DNA of 64,000 nucleotides, from the NCBI GenBank assembly GCA_041685115.1, contig JAWLGK010000005.1, positions 1 to 64,000 on the forward strand. The letters run 5' to 3'. Below are positions 1 through 9,811 of this stretch, piece after piece. This DNA comes from JALOAT01 sp041685115. GTDB taxonomy: Bacteria; Pseudomonadota; Gammaproteobacteria; Thiohalomonadales; Thiohalomonadaceae. The first letter of the stretch is position 1. Each line of letters opens with the position of its first letter. The translations under genes were made by a program, and so were the position numbers. The notes under the pieces were generated by a model. That model was not told where the DNA came from, searched no databases, and saw only the letters and a program-made list of their open reading frames with translations.

Positions 1-121
1 GGAAAGGAGCGCTCCGTGAGGGGGCCTGTGGAAAAGTGACCAGTTTCTCCCGCGAGGAAGGGGCGCTCAGGGCCACCCACAAATTCTGCGGAGGAGCCGG
101 GCTTTTGCCGACGGCATCGCA

Positions 122-155
122 ACAAAACAACGGGCACCTGCTGCCAGGCGCCCGT
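122..155 (-). terminator. Intrinsic terminator after amtB
   Basis: On the minus strand a 10-bp stem (ACGGGCGCCT pairing with AGGTGCCCGT, one G-T wobble, 6-nt loop) is followed by a T-rich tract (TGTTTTG). It lies about 30 nt past the amtB stop codon and should end the porin-glnK-amtB transcript. Seen in sequence; function inferred. Confidence 0.75.
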
Positions 156-186
156 GCAAGTACATCACTTAGGAGGAGCTTGGTTC

Positions 187-1431
187 TTATTTGCTGGTGA
201 ATTCGGGGTAGGCCTCGAGACCGCATTCGGCCAGGTCCACACCCGAGTACTCATCATCTTCGCTCACACGGATGCCCATCACGGCGCGCAGGATTGCCCA
301 AACCGCAAAACTGGCGACGAATACCCAGGCGAAGATCACCGCAGCGCCGATGATCTGGCTCCACAGACTGGCATCCGCATGGGAGAAGGCCACCGCCAAG
401 AGGCCCCAGATGCCTGCCACACCGTGCACAGAGATGGCGCCCACCGGATCGTCGATCTTCAGCTTGTCGAGCGTCACGATGGAGAACACCACCAATCCGC
501 CGCCCAACGCGCCGATCAGCGTCGCCGTGAGTACTGCCGGGGCGAGCGGTTCGGCGGTGATCGAAACCAGTCCGGCCAATGCACCGTTCAGCGCCATGGT
601 GAGATCGGCCTTGCCAAACAGCAGCCGCGACGTGACCAGTGCCGCGACTACGCCGCCTGCCGCCGCCATATTGGTGTTCACGAACACCTTCGCCACGGCA
701 TTGGCTTCACCGACGTCGGACAGCTTCAGCTCGGAACCGCCGTTGAAGCCGAACCAGCCAAGCCAAAGGATCATCGTGCCCAGCGTGGCGAGTGGCAGAT
801 TGGCGCCGGGAATGGCGTTCACTTCACCGTTCGGACCGTACTTGCCCTTACGTGCCCCGAGCAGCAGCACGCCTGCGAGAGCGGCCGAGGCGCCCGTGAG
901 GTGCACCACGCCGGAACCGGCAAAGTCCACGAAGCCCAACTCGTCGAGGAAGCCACCACCCCACTTCCAGAAGCCTTGCACCGGATAAATGAAGCCGGTC
1001 ATGACCACGGCAAAGGCAAGGAAGGCCCACAACCTCATGCGTTCGGCTACGGCGCCCGAGACGATGGACATGCAGGTGGCGGCGAACACGACCTGGAAGA
1101 AGAAGTCGGCCATGTTTGAGTAATACGGTGCGTCCTCACCACCGGCATGCACCGCTTGCAGTGTGTGTTCTTCGCCGAGCAGGAAGCTGATGCCTGGAAG
1201 GACCGCGCTGATACTGTCGCCGTACATGACGTTGTAGCCCACCAGCATGTACATGATGCTCGCGACGGCGTAGAGCACGATGTTCTTGGTGAGGATCTCG
1301 GCGGTGTTCTTCGCACGCACCAGGCCGGCCTCCAGCATTGCAAAGCCCGCGGCCATCCACATGACCAGGGCACCGGACACCAGGAAGTAAAAGGTGTCGA
1401 GCGCGTATTTCACTTCAGTGATCTGTTCCAT
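187..1431 (-). CDS. amtB: Ammonium transporter AmtB
   Basis: A 414-residue polytopic inner-membrane protein of the Amt/Mep/Rh family, which conducts ammonium/ammonia into the cell. The family signature DFAGSGVVH lies near residues 169-177. The two pore histidines correspond to His177 and His336 (SVHGVAGIWG). Hydrophobic segments fit the usual 11 transmembrane helices. The start ATG has a strong AAGGAGA ribosome site 5-6 nt upstream. The gene sits 18 nt after glnK on the same strand, the classical pairing in which GlnK plugs the AmtB pore when nitrogen is plentiful. Expression probably comes from the sigma-54 promoter at 2591-2606, upstream of the porin gene. Confidence 0.97.
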   Translation of the reverse strand: MEQITEVKYALDTFYFLVSGALVMWMAAGFAMLEAGLVRAKNTAEILTKNIVLYAVASIMYMLVGYNVMYGDSISAVLPGISFLLGEEHTLQAVHAGGEDAPYYSNMADFFFQVVFAATCMSIVSGAVAERMRLWAFLAFAVVMTGFIYPVQGFWKWGGGFLDELGFVDFAGSGVVHLTGASAALAGVLLLGARKGKYGPNGEVNAIPGANLPLATLGTMILWLGWFGFNGGSELKLSDVGEANAVAKVFVNTNMAAAGGVVAALVTSRLLFGKADLTMALNGALAGLVSITAEPLAPAVLTATLIGALGGGLVVFSIVTLDKLKIDDPVGAISVHGVAGIWGLLAVAFSHADASLWSQIIGAAVIFAWVFVASFAVWAILRAVMGIRVSEDDEYSGVDLAECGLEAYPEFTSK

Positions 1432-1449
1432 GGCGTTTCTCCTTGCGCG

Positions 1450-1788
1450 TTACAGTGCGTCCGGCCCGGTCTCGCCGGTGCGGATGCGCATCACGTGCTC
1501 GAGATCGAACACGAACACCTTGCCGTCGCCGATCTTGCCGGTATTCGCCGCCTTGCCGATGGCCTCGACAACGCGATCGACCAGGCTCAGCGGCACCGCA
1601 GCTTCGATCTTCACCTTCGGCAGGAAATCGACGACGTATTCCGCGCCGCGATACAGCTCGGTATGCCCTTTCTGACGTCCGAAGCCCTTCACCTCGGTGA
1701 CCGTGATCCCCTGCACGCCCACGTCGGACAGGGCCTCACGCACGTCATCGAGCTTGAACGGCTTGATGATGGCGGTAATCAGTTTCAT
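1450..1788 (-). CDS. glnK: P-II family nitrogen regulator GlnK
   Basis: A 112-residue P-II signal protein, exactly the family length. The T-loop segment GHTELYRGAEYVVDF includes Tyr51, the residue uridylylated by GlnD under nitrogen limitation. P-II proteins sense 2-oxoglutarate and ATP/ADP as trimers. The adjacent amtB argues for GlnK rather than GlnB. It is the middle gene of a minus-strand cluster: a TorF-type porin 55 nt upstream and amtB 18 nt downstream. A GC-rich hairpin lies in the porin-glnK gap. GlnK versus GlnB rests on context, not on a diagnostic residue. Confidence 0.95.
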   Translation of the reverse strand: MKLITAIIKPFKLDDVREALSDVGVQGITVTEVKGFGRQKGHTELYRGAEYVVDFLPKVKIEAAVPLSLVDRVVEAIGKAANTGKIGDGKVFVFDLEHVMRIRTGETGPDAL

Positions 1789-1809
1789 GGTTTGCGTCCT
1801 CGTTGGTGG

Positions 1810-1837
1810 GCCCGCCCGATCGCAGGCGGGCGTTTTT
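1810..1837. terminator. Hairpin between porin gene and glnK
   Basis: GCCCGCC and GGCGGGC form a 7-bp stem followed on the plus strand by a T5 run, so it would work as an intrinsic terminator only for plus-strand transcripts. On the minus strand it is a hairpin preceded by A residues. There it could stabilise the porin mRNA end or tune porin versus glnK-amtB levels. Role uncertain. Confidence 0.45.
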
Positions 1838-1843
1838 CACGAC

Positions 1844-2545
1844 TCAGAAGCTCTTGGTCCAGGCGACGCTGAAGCGCGGATCGTCGTTGTCCTTGCCGTT
1901 GCTCACGCCGTCGAGGTCGTTCTGATCGAAGGCGAAAGTGAAATCGCCGAAGTCACCGGCGGACTTGGTGAGGCCGATCCGGTAGTGCATGTAGTCCAGG
2001 TCAGTGCCTGCCTCGCCGTCTTCATCGAAGGTGTAGGCACCTACGGTCAGGCCGAGGGTGAAATCATCGGGCAGGACGAATTCCGCGCCGGCGTAGTAAT
2101 AGAGGTCGCCCTCCATGAACGGCTGCGCAGCGGTGGGGTCGCTTTGTACGTCGCTGTTCACGGTGTAGGCGAGGCCCACGGTGAACATCTCGTAGCTGAT
2201 GCTGCCGTACAGCTCGGTGAAATCGGCGTCGTCCGCGAGGGGGTACATGTAGTGGTTGACGCCCAGGTCATAACCGAGCGCGCCTGCTTCGCCGGAAAAA
2301 CCTGCGTACACATCGTGCTCGTAGGCGCCGTCGAGGTCGGAAAGCCAGGTGCCTGCGTAGAGGCCCGCGTCGTGCTCGTAATCAACGCCGCCCTGCACGG
2401 CGGAGCGATCGTCGTTCTGGGTGACGCCGCGCCAGAGATAGTTGCTGGTGACGCCCACATTGCCGGTCACGTCGGCGCAAGCGCTGCCGCTCACGAACAG
2501 GCCGGCAGCCAGCGTGGACAGTACAGTGGTGATGGTCTTGCTCAT
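1844..2545 (-). CDS. TorF-family putative outer-membrane porin
   Basis: A 233-residue secreted beta-barrel-type protein. The chosen start (MSKTITTVLSTLAAG) gives a clean signal peptide cleaved after SGSACA; an AAGGAG ribosome site sits about 8 nt before it. The in-frame ATG 75 nt upstream would add an unlikely N-terminus. The mature protein alternates polar and hydrophobic residues, has the family-like opening VTSNYLWRGVTQ, and ends in the outer-membrane-type SF. Its place directly before glnK-amtB and behind a sigma-54/NtrC-type promoter suggests a role in nitrogen-compound uptake across the outer membrane. The substrate is unknown. The family name is from memory of similar proteins. Confidence 0.8.
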   Translation of the reverse strand: MSKTITTVLSTLAAGLFVSGSACADVTGNVGVTSNYLWRGVTQNDDRSAVQGGVDYEHDAGLYAGTWLSDLDGAYEHDVYAGFSGEAGALGYDLGVNHYMYPLADDADFTELYGSISYEMFTVGLAYTVNSDVQSDPTAAQPFMEGDLYYYAGAEFVLPDDFTLGLTVGAYTFDEDGEAGTDLDYMHYRIGLTKSAGDFGDFTFAFDQNDLDGVSNGKDNDDPRFSVAWTKSF

Positions 2546-2590
2546 TGTTCTTGCTCCTTGCGGAATACCAGGGGAATGCAAGGGAGCATT

Positions 2591-2606
2591 TGCACGGGCT
2601 GTGCCA
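2591..2606 (-). promoter_or_regulatory. Sigma-54 (-24/-12) promoter of porin-glnK-amtB
   Basis: The minus strand reads TGGCACAGCCCGTGCA. Against the consensus TGGCACR-N4-TTGCW there is a single mismatch, and the invariant GG and GC doublets have the required spacing. Predicted transcription would start near 2579, about 34 nt before the porin start codon. This fits NtrC-activated nitrogen genes. Confidence 0.75.
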
Positions 2607-2671
2607 GTTGCGGGATTCACCGCGCAACCGGCTCGCAGGCGTAACAGCGCGTGTGAAACGGGGTCTTTGGC

Positions 2672-2716
2672 GCACCCTTAGGCAGCGACAGGAACGGCCT
2701 CGCACGTTTATAGTGC
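2672..2716 (-). promoter_or_regulatory. Candidate NtrC-binding sites
   Basis: GCAC-N7-GTGC at 2702-2716 matches the core of the NtrC palindrome (TGCACYNNNNTGGTGCA pattern). A weaker GCAC-N7-CAGC lies at 2672-2686. The centres are about 30 bp apart, close to three helical turns, and lie about 100 and 130 bp upstream of the predicted sigma-54 start. That is the usual enhancer geometry. Binding is inferred. Confidence 0.5.
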
Positions 2717-2773
2717 GCGGCCGGACGCGGGCGATTACCCTAAAATCAAACCATCACAATGGGGGAGCACTGA

Positions 2774-3031
2774 ATGAACAATCCGGGATTCATCGATGAG
2801 CTGTCGCGGCGTATTGCCGGCATCCTCCCGCCGGGTGCGCGGGACCTGCAACACGATATGGAGAAGAACGTGCGCGCCATGTTGCACAGCACGTTCGCAC
2901 GCCTGGATCTGGTGACGCGGGAAGACTTCGACATCCAGACCCGCGTCCTCGAACACACGCGGGCAAAGCTCATTGCCCTGGAAAAGCAGGTCGCCGAACT
3001 GGAGGCCCGCCTCGGCGACAAGACGCAGTAA
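2774..3031 (+). CDS. ubiK: Ubiquinone biosynthesis accessory factor UbiK (BMFP domain)
   Basis: An 85-residue protein of the YqiC/BMFP family. The N-terminal half is amphipathic (PGFIDELSRRIAGILPPGARDL). Residues about 55-82 form a coiled coil (LEHTRAKLIALEKQVAELEARL) typical of the trimeric family. In enterobacteria UbiK assists the soluble Ubi complex in ubiquinone synthesis. The length is normal. A GGGGGAGC ribosome site precedes the ATG. It is divergent from the porin gene and its stop directly abuts the convergent membrane-protein gene. Confidence 0.88.
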   Translation: MNNPGFIDELSRRIAGILPPGARDLQHDMEKNVRAMLHSTFARLDLVTREDFDIQTRVLEHTRAKLIALEKQVAELEARLGDKTQ

Positions 3032-3745
3032 TCAGTGCGGGTGCACCGGCAGCCGGTCCGTCACGGCGACCGGCGCCGGCGCCGCCTCCTCGCACCACAG
3101 GCCGAGGGCCCCCGCCAGCACCAGGGTGATCCCGGCCATCTCAAGCCATTCCTCGCAGGCGATCTCCACGCCTTGCATCAACGGCGTTGCAGTGTTCGCC
3201 ATGCCGTAGCCGATCACCTCCATGCCCACCGCGCCGCCCACGAATACCGCGAACCCGCCCGCCACGCACATGCTCGGCCTGCGATGGTGACGCCAGAGAT
3301 ACAGCAGACGCGGCAGCGAGACGAGCAGAAAGGCAAACACGGCCGCGAGGTAGAGGGTGATCCAGATGCCATGCCCGCCCTCGAAGCGCGGCAGCCAGCC
3401 GTAACGCGCCAGTCCGGCAGTGAGCGCCTCGTGGAGGGACAGCGCCTCGTCTGCGGAGAGGAACACGAAGGCGAGGCCCAGCACGGCGAGGAATCCGCGG
3501 CCGAGCGGTGCGAGGGCGCCCGGGTGGCGCGCCTTGAGCAGCAACACCGCGCCCACGGCGCACAGTTGCAAGGAGGAAAACCACGCGGCGATGCTCTGCT
3601 CCCCGTCCAGGTCGACGAGCCGATGCACGAACCAGAACGGGCTGCCAAGCGCGCGCTCGATGAGAAAAAGGATGACCAGGCACGCTTCGAGCAGCAGCAG
3701 CCCGCTGACCAGAAGACGGATATCCCTGTGGGTGAGCGTGTCCAT
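3032..3745 (-). CDS. Predicted multi-pass membrane protein, function unknown
   Basis: A 237-residue protein with about six hydrophobic segments (for example LLVSGLLLLEACLVILFLI near the N-terminus, then segments around residues 60, 85, 130, 165 and 205). It starts at the ATG at 3743-3745. The same frame stays open much further upstream through comM, but only this part has membrane-protein composition. There is no motif I recognise. Histidine and acidic residues in the SADEALSLHEAL segment resemble membrane proteins with metal or charged pore residues, but I assign no function. It ends exactly where ubiK ends on the other strand. Confidence 0.65.
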   Translation of the reverse strand: MDTLTHRDIRLLVSGLLLLEACLVILFLIERALGSPFWFVHRLVDLDGEQSIAAWFSSLQLCAVGAVLLLKARHPGALAPLGRGFLAVLGLAFVFLSADEALSLHEALTAGLARYGWLPRFEGGHGIWITLYLAAVFAFLLVSLPRLLYLWRHHRRPSMCVAGGFAVFVGGAVGMEVIGYGMANTATPLMQGVEIACEEWLEMAGITLVLAGALGLWCEEAAPAPVAVTDRLPVHPH

Positions 3746-3862
3746 GGGCTCGTGTCTTGCGTGGGCGAGGCAACAAGCATGGCTTGAGCCACGGAAATTG
3801 CCAGGCGTTCCCAAGCGATGGTCGATCCGGTATGTTCTGCCCATCCAGGGAAGGAGTGCATC

Positions 3863-5359
<1,497 letters not shown>

Positions 5360-5469
5360 TCTCGCGCGGGCCGCCTTGGGAATCAAGCAGTTGCAGCCAC
5401 CGCCCCAAGTCGGGCCCGCACGCGGCGGCGCGTGGGGTAAAATGGCGCGCCCTGCGAAACACCCGGTCC

Positions 5470-7491
5470 ATGCACAGTCTCAATCCCCGCCAGAAAGAAG
5501 CCGCGCGTTACATCGACGGCCCCTTGCTCGTGCTCGCCGGCGCGGGCAGCGGCAAGACGCGCGTCATCACCCAGAAGATCGCCTTCCTGATCCAGCAGTG
5601 TGGCATCGCGCCCCGCAACATCGCCGCCGTCACCTTCACCAACAAGGCGGCGCGCGAGATGAAGGAGCGCGTGGGCAAGCTCATGCAGGGCAAGGAATCG
5701 CGCGGACTGCGCGTGTCCACCTTCCACACCCTGGGACTCGACATCCTCAAGCGTGAGCTGAAGCTGGCGGGGCTCAAGAGCGGCTTTTCCATTTTCGACA
5801 GCCAGGACAGCGCCGGGCTGATCCGCGAGCTGCTGCGCCGCGATGCGGGCGCGGACGACCTGGCCGAGCAGGTGCAATGGCGCATCTCGCGCTGGAAAAA
5901 CGGCTTCGTCGGCCCCGCCGAGGCGGCCATGAACGCGGCCGATGTGCAGGAACACGCCGCTGCCAAGGTGTACGAGGAATACAACCGCCACCTGCGCGCC
6001 TACAACGCGGTGGACTTCGACGACCTCATCATGCTGCCCGTACTGCTGTTTCGCGAGCACCCGGAGGCGCTGGAGCGCTGGCAGAACCAGATCCGCTATT
6101 TGCTGGTGGACGAGTACCAGGACACCAATGCCACCCAGTACCAGCTGGTACGCATGCTGGTGGGCGTGCGCGGCGCGCTCACCGTGGTGGGCGACGACGA
6201 CCAGTCCATCTACGCCTGGCGCGGCGCCCAGCCCGAGAACCTGGCGCTGCTGAAGAACGACTTCCCGAACCTGAAGGTGGTGAAGCTGGAGCAGAACTAC
6301 CGCTCCATGGCGCGCATCCTCAAGGCCGCCAACCAACTCATCGCCAACAACCCGCACGTGTTCGAGAAACAGCTGTGGAGCGAGATGGGGCACGGCGAGC
6401 CGCTACGGGTGATCACCGTGCGCGACGACGAGCATGAGGCCGAGCGCGTGGTGTCGGAGATCATCACCCATCGTTTCAAGCACCGCAGCGAATACGGCGA
6501 ATACGCCATCCTCTACCGCGGCAATCACCAGTCGCGGCTGTTCGAGAAGGCCCTGCGCGAGCAACGCATCCCCTACATCCTCTCGGGCGGGCAGTCCTTT
6601 TTCGCCAATGCGGAGATCAAGGACATCATGGGCTATCTGCGGCTGCTGGTGAACCCGGACGATGACGCCGCATTCCTGCGCGTGGTGAACACACCCAAGC
6701 GCGAGATCGGCCCGACCACCGTGGAGAAGCTGGTGCACTACGCAGCCATGCGCCAGACCAGCCTGTTCGGCGCCTGCCACGAGCTCGGCCTCGGCCAGCA
6801 CCTCAACGACCGTGCCGCGGACCGGCTGCGCCGCTTCGGCGAATGGATCGTCGACATCGAAGACCGCGCCAAGCGCGGCAATGTCATCGAGGCGGTGCGC
6901 GATCTCGTCAAGGAGATCGACTACGAGACCTGGCTCAATGACACCAGCAAGGACCTCAAGCAGGCCGAGCGGCGCATGGGCAACGTATGGGAGCTGGTGG
7001 ACTGGCTCAAGCGCATGGCCGAGCCCGAGGAAGGCGAGATCGTGGCCAGCGAGCCGACCCTTCAGGACCTGGTGAACCGCATGACCCTCATGGACATCCT
7101 CGATCGCAACAACGAGGAAAAGGGCGGCGACGCGGTACGCCTGATGACCCTGCACGCGGCCAAGGGCCTGGAGTTCCCGCACGTGTTCCTGGTGGGCATG
7201 GAGGAGATGCTGCTGCCGCACCGCAGTGCGGTGGAGGAGGACAACGTGGAGGAGGAGCGCCGCCTGGCCTACGTGGGCATCACCCGCGCCCAGAAGACCC
7301 TCACCTTCACCCTCGCCGAGCGCCGCCGCAAGGGCGGCGAACTGGTGCGCTGCGAGCCCTCACGCTTCCTCCAGGAACTGCCCCAGGACGACCTGCAATG
7401 GGAAGGTGGCGGTGTGGAACTACCCAAGGAAGAACGCCAGGAGCGCGGCAAGGCGCACCTGGCGAACCTGCGCGGCATGCTCGGCCAGTAG
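5470..7491 (+). CDS. rep: ATP-dependent DNA helicase Rep
   Basis: A 673-residue superfamily-1A helicase, the standard Rep length and shorter than UvrD. It begins with the Q-motif MHSLNPRQKEAARY. Walker A is LAGAGSGKTRVI (residues about 22-33). Motif II is LLVDEYQDTN, motif III VGDDDQSIYAWRGAQ, motif IV region QNYRS, and the C-terminal motifs include LMTLHAAKGLEFPHV and YVGITRAQ. Rep is a 3'-5' accessory helicase at replication forks. A second UvrD-family gene lies at 26.3-28.4 kb, consistent with the usual Rep plus UvrD pair. The stop is 3 nt from the convergent HupE gene. Confidence 0.95.
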   Translation: MHSLNPRQKEAARYIDGPLLVLAGAGSGKTRVITQKIAFLIQQCGIAPRNIAAVTFTNKAAREMKERVGKLMQGKESRGLRVSTFHTLGLDILKRELKLAGLKSGFSIFDSQDSAGLIRELLRRDAGADDLAEQVQWRISRWKNGFVGPAEAAMNAADVQEHAAAKVYEEYNRHLRAYNAVDFDDLIMLPVLLFREHPEALERWQNQIRYLLVDEYQDTNATQYQLVRMLVGVRGALTVVGDDDQSIYAWRGAQPENLALLKNDFPNLKVVKLEQNYRSMARILKAANQLIANNPHVFEKQLWSEMGHGEPLRVITVRDDEHEAERVVSEIITHRFKHRSEYGEYAILYRGNHQSRLFEKALREQRIPYILSGGQSFFANAEIKDIMGYLRLLVNPDDDAAFLRVVNTPKREIGPTTVEKLVHYAAMRQTSLFGACHELGLGQHLNDRAADRLRRFGEWIVDIEDRAKRGNVIEAVRDLVKEIDYETWLNDTSKDLKQAERRMGNVWELVDWLKRMAEPEEGEIVASEPTLQDLVNRMTLMDILDRNNEEKGGDAVRLMTLHAAKGLEFPHVFLVGMEEMLLPHRSAVEEDNVEEERRLAYVGITRAQKTLTFTLAERRRKGGELVRCEPSRFLQELPQDDLQWEGGGVELPKEERQERGKAHLANLRGMLGQ

Positions 7492-7494
7492 GCC

Positions 7495-8079
7495 CTACGC
7501 GCCGATGAGGTAAAACCCGCCGCCCGTGAGGGCCGCGCCCGCATAGCGCAGCACGCGCTCCGAGGCGCAGGCCCGTGCCGCCAGGCCCGCCAGCATCCCG
7601 CCCGCATGGAGCGCGGCGGTGGCCAGCACGAAACCGAGACCATAGGACAAGCCGGACGCGGCGAGCGGCATCTCCGCGCCGTGGGCATGGCCGTGGAACA
7701 CGGCAAAGCCGCCAATCAGCGCCAGACCGACGGCGGGCGCCACCTGCCGGCCGAACAGTACCAGCAGACCGAATACCGTCACCGAGACGGCGATGCCGAG
7801 CTCCACGTTGGGCAGCGCGACACCGGCCATCGCCAGCGCGGCGGCAAGCGTCATCAGGCCAAGAAAGGCCAGCGGTGCAAGCCACAGCGTCCTGCCGCCA
7901 CGCTGCGCGGCCCATAGGCCGACCGCCACCATCGCGAGCAGGTGGTCCACGCCGGCCAGCGGATGAACGAGACCGTGGGAGAGTCCGACCGGATCACCGA
8001 GCCCGGTGTGGGCAAAGGCGGTCGGGGTGGCGAGCAGTAACAAGAGGGCGGCGAGGCGATGAGGCATCTTCCTGTGCAT
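7495..8079 (-). CDS. HupE/UreJ family membrane protein
   Basis: A 194-residue protein with a signal peptide (LAALLLLLATPTAFA, cleaved before HTGLG) and six hydrophobic helices. The family hallmark GLVHPLAGVDHLLAM-VAVG lies just after the signal peptide, and HGHAHG, rich in possible metal ligands, lies mid-protein. HupE/UreJ proteins are thought to be nickel or cobalt permeases tied to hydrogenase or urease. No hydrogenase or urease genes lie nearby, so the metal and partner are unknown. The start ATG at 8077-8079 has GGAG 7 nt upstream. Confidence 0.88.
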   Translation of the reverse strand: MHRKMPHRLAALLLLLATPTAFAHTGLGDPVGLSHGLVHPLAGVDHLLAMVAVGLWAAQRGGRTLWLAPLAFLGLMTLAAALAMAGVALPNVELGIAVSVTVFGLLVLFGRQVAPAVGLALIGGFAVFHGHAHGAEMPLAASGLSYGLGFVLATAALHAGGMLAGLAARACASERVLRYAGAALTGGGFYLIGA

Positions 8080-8180
8080 GGTTCACTCCGGCAGATGTGG
8101 TCGGCGGGACCTGGGCCCCGCCGACGATACTAGCACCGCCGTTGATCACCAGACACTCGGAGCAGCCCCGACCTCGATCC

Positions 8181-8576
8181 TCAATGCGGGCGATCCGCCG
8201 GGTGGGCCTTGCGGTAGCTCACGCGGTAGAAGAAGCCCATGTACAGCGCGAACGCCGTGATCGCCAGGTGCAGCCAGACGTCGGCCCAGTTGTGGGCCAT
8301 GACACCGAGCAGCGGACTGTTGCCAGCCGCAAAGCCGATCAGGGCGATTACGCCGTAGATGATGCCGAAGATCTGGAAATACAACCGCGATGCCCGCTCG
8401 CTGGTCAGGCCCACCCAGACCGCCACTGCGCCGGTCAGCAGGTGCACCGTATTGTGCAAGCCATCCACCGCGAACAGCCCGAATAACAACCCGTTCGGCG
8501 TCAGCGGGCCGATGAAGCCGAGAATCCCGACCACCAGCAGGATGATGCCGAACCACGTTGCAGTCTTCATCAACAT
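8181..8576 (-). CDS. DUF4383-like four-helix membrane protein
   Basis: A 131-residue protein with four predicted transmembrane helices. These are FGIILLVVGILGFIG, VHLLTGAVAVWVGL, YFQIFGIIYGVIALIGF and WLHLAITAFALYMGF. The segment GLFAVDGLHNTVHLLTG is typical of DUF4383 membrane proteins as I recall them. Function is unknown. It starts at the first ATG, which has GGAGG 7-8 nt upstream; a second in-frame ATG is two codons on. About 100 nt separate it from the HupE gene upstream on the map, so the two may not be co-transcribed. Confidence 0.75.
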   Translation of the reverse strand: MLMKTATWFGIILLVVGILGFIGPLTPNGLLFGLFAVDGLHNTVHLLTGAVAVWVGLTSERASRLYFQIFGIIYGVIALIGFAAGNSPLLGVMAHNWADVWLHLAITAFALYMGFFYRVSYRKAHPADRPH

Positions 8577-8850
8577 GGTACGTCCTCCGCGTTTACGGAC
8601 ACACCTTGTCCTGACGTCGATCCCCTTCGCCTTACTTCAAGTGTAGGGTCAGGCTGTGGGGCGGGGCTGTGCGCTTCCGTGAATCGGACCCCACCAATCG
8701 ATGCAATCGGCCTTCATGGATCGTGCTGATGCGACAACGCGGAGGCCGCGGAGATGTATCACCTTGTGGGGGGCTCCGTATCTCTGTGGCTCTGTATTGA
8801 ATTCTTGAGGGTCACCCTTGCGACCTCCGCGTCAAATCTCCTGGCCAAGA
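8577..8850. repeat. Intergenic stretch with 'cgcggag/ctccgtg' degenerate repeat
   Basis: This 274-bp gap holds no convincing gene. It contains ACGCGGAGGCCGCGGAG near 8738-8754 and, about 25 bp on, opposing CTCCGTATCTCTGTGGCTCTG. CCTCCGCGTC follows near 8823. These are degenerate 9-mer-like repeats facing each other, the same style as the 'cacggag' motifs seen at other intergenic sites in the window. Confidence 0.45.
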
Positions 8851-9702
8851 TCAGGCGCGGCGCGCCTCAATCAGCGCGGCCGCGAAGATGAGCGTACCGC
8901 CGGCCAGTTCCTTGCTGCCCAGGGTCTCGCCACCGATGAGCGTGGCGGAGACCACGGCCACAAGCAGCTCGGTAATGAGGATGATGGAGGCCCGTCCGGC
9001 CTCGAGGCGCGTAACGGCCCACTGGGTGAGCAAGGTGGCAAGCAACAGCCAGCCCAGGCCGAAGCCCGCCAGCGACGCCCACCCGGATGCAGGCACCACC
9101 GGCATGGGCGTGGCCTGCGCCCCCATGAGCAGCAGCGCCATGAGCGCGCAGCCTGCGAAGACCACGCCACTTTTCGTGGCGGTCGGAATGCGCTGGGCGG
9201 CGCGGGTCGCCACATTGTTCAGCGCGAAGGCCATGCCCGCGGTGATTGCCAGGAAATCCACCGGGGTAGGCCGTGTGGCGAGGACACCCCAGGCCCCCAA
9301 CACGAGGAATGCGCCGGCAAGGGCGAGCACGACCCCCACGGCACGCTGCCTATCGATGTGCTCGCCGAGAAACACGCGCCCACCGAGGACACCCCACACG
9401 GGCGCCAGATAGAACAGCATCATCGCACGCACCACTTCACCGAGGATCATGGCCTCGGCGAAGGCAAGATTGGCGTAGCCGCCCAGCAGCACCATGAGCC
9501 ACGCCAGGCGGCGTTCGCCCCGGTAACACCGGCGCTCTGACCAAAGCCAGGGCAGCAAGACCACGGCCGCCACCCCGTAGGCCACGGCGATGAGCGGCAG
9601 CCCGTCGATGCCCTGCGCGTTGAAGTGCTTGAGCGGCCACCAGGAGAGGCCCCACAGGAAGGCGCTGGTGACCAGCAAGGCCACGGGGAGGGTCTGGGTC
9701 AC
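8851..9702 (-). CDS. EamA/DMT-family transporter
   Basis: A 283-residue protein with about ten hydrophobic helices arranged as two EamA repeats (roughly residues 8-135 and 148-280), the normal size for drug/metabolite transporter permeases. It starts at GTG (MTQTLPVALLVTSAFLWGL). The substrate cannot be read from sequence; EamA proteins export amino acids, nucleotides or other metabolites. It is a single gene on the minus strand. The next minus-strand gene upstream, a cytochrome c5, has its own terminator, so this gene needs its own promoter. Confidence 0.88.
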   Translation of the reverse strand: MTQTLPVALLVTSAFLWGLSWWPLKHFNAQGIDGLPLIAVAYGVAAVVLLPWLWSERRCYRGERRLAWLMVLLGGYANLAFAEAMILGEVVRAMMLFYLAPVWGVLGGRVFLGEHIDRQRAVGVVLALAGAFLVLGAWGVLATRPTPVDFLAITAGMAFALNNVATRAAQRIPTATKSGVVFAGCALMALLLMGAQATPMPVVPASGWASLAGFGLGWLLLATLLTQWAVTRLEAGRASIILITELLVAVVSATLIGGETLGSKELAGGTLIFAAALIEARRA

Positions 9703-9770
9703 GTCAGTCGATCAGCGAAGAAGGGGGAAAGGGGGTCTGCTGGGCCTCAGCGGTAAGCGGGCCGCGCCTG

Positions 9771-9799
9771 AAAAAAGGGGCGACGCTGTGGCGCCGCCC
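9771..9799 (-). terminator. Intrinsic terminator after cytochrome c5 gene
   Basis: On the minus strand GGGCGGCG pairs with CGTCGCCC (8 bp, one G-T) around a 6-nt loop, followed by CTTTTTT. It lies 13 nt past the stop of the cytochrome c5 gene. Confidence 0.8.
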
Positions 9800-9811
9800 G
9801 GTTATGGGGAT

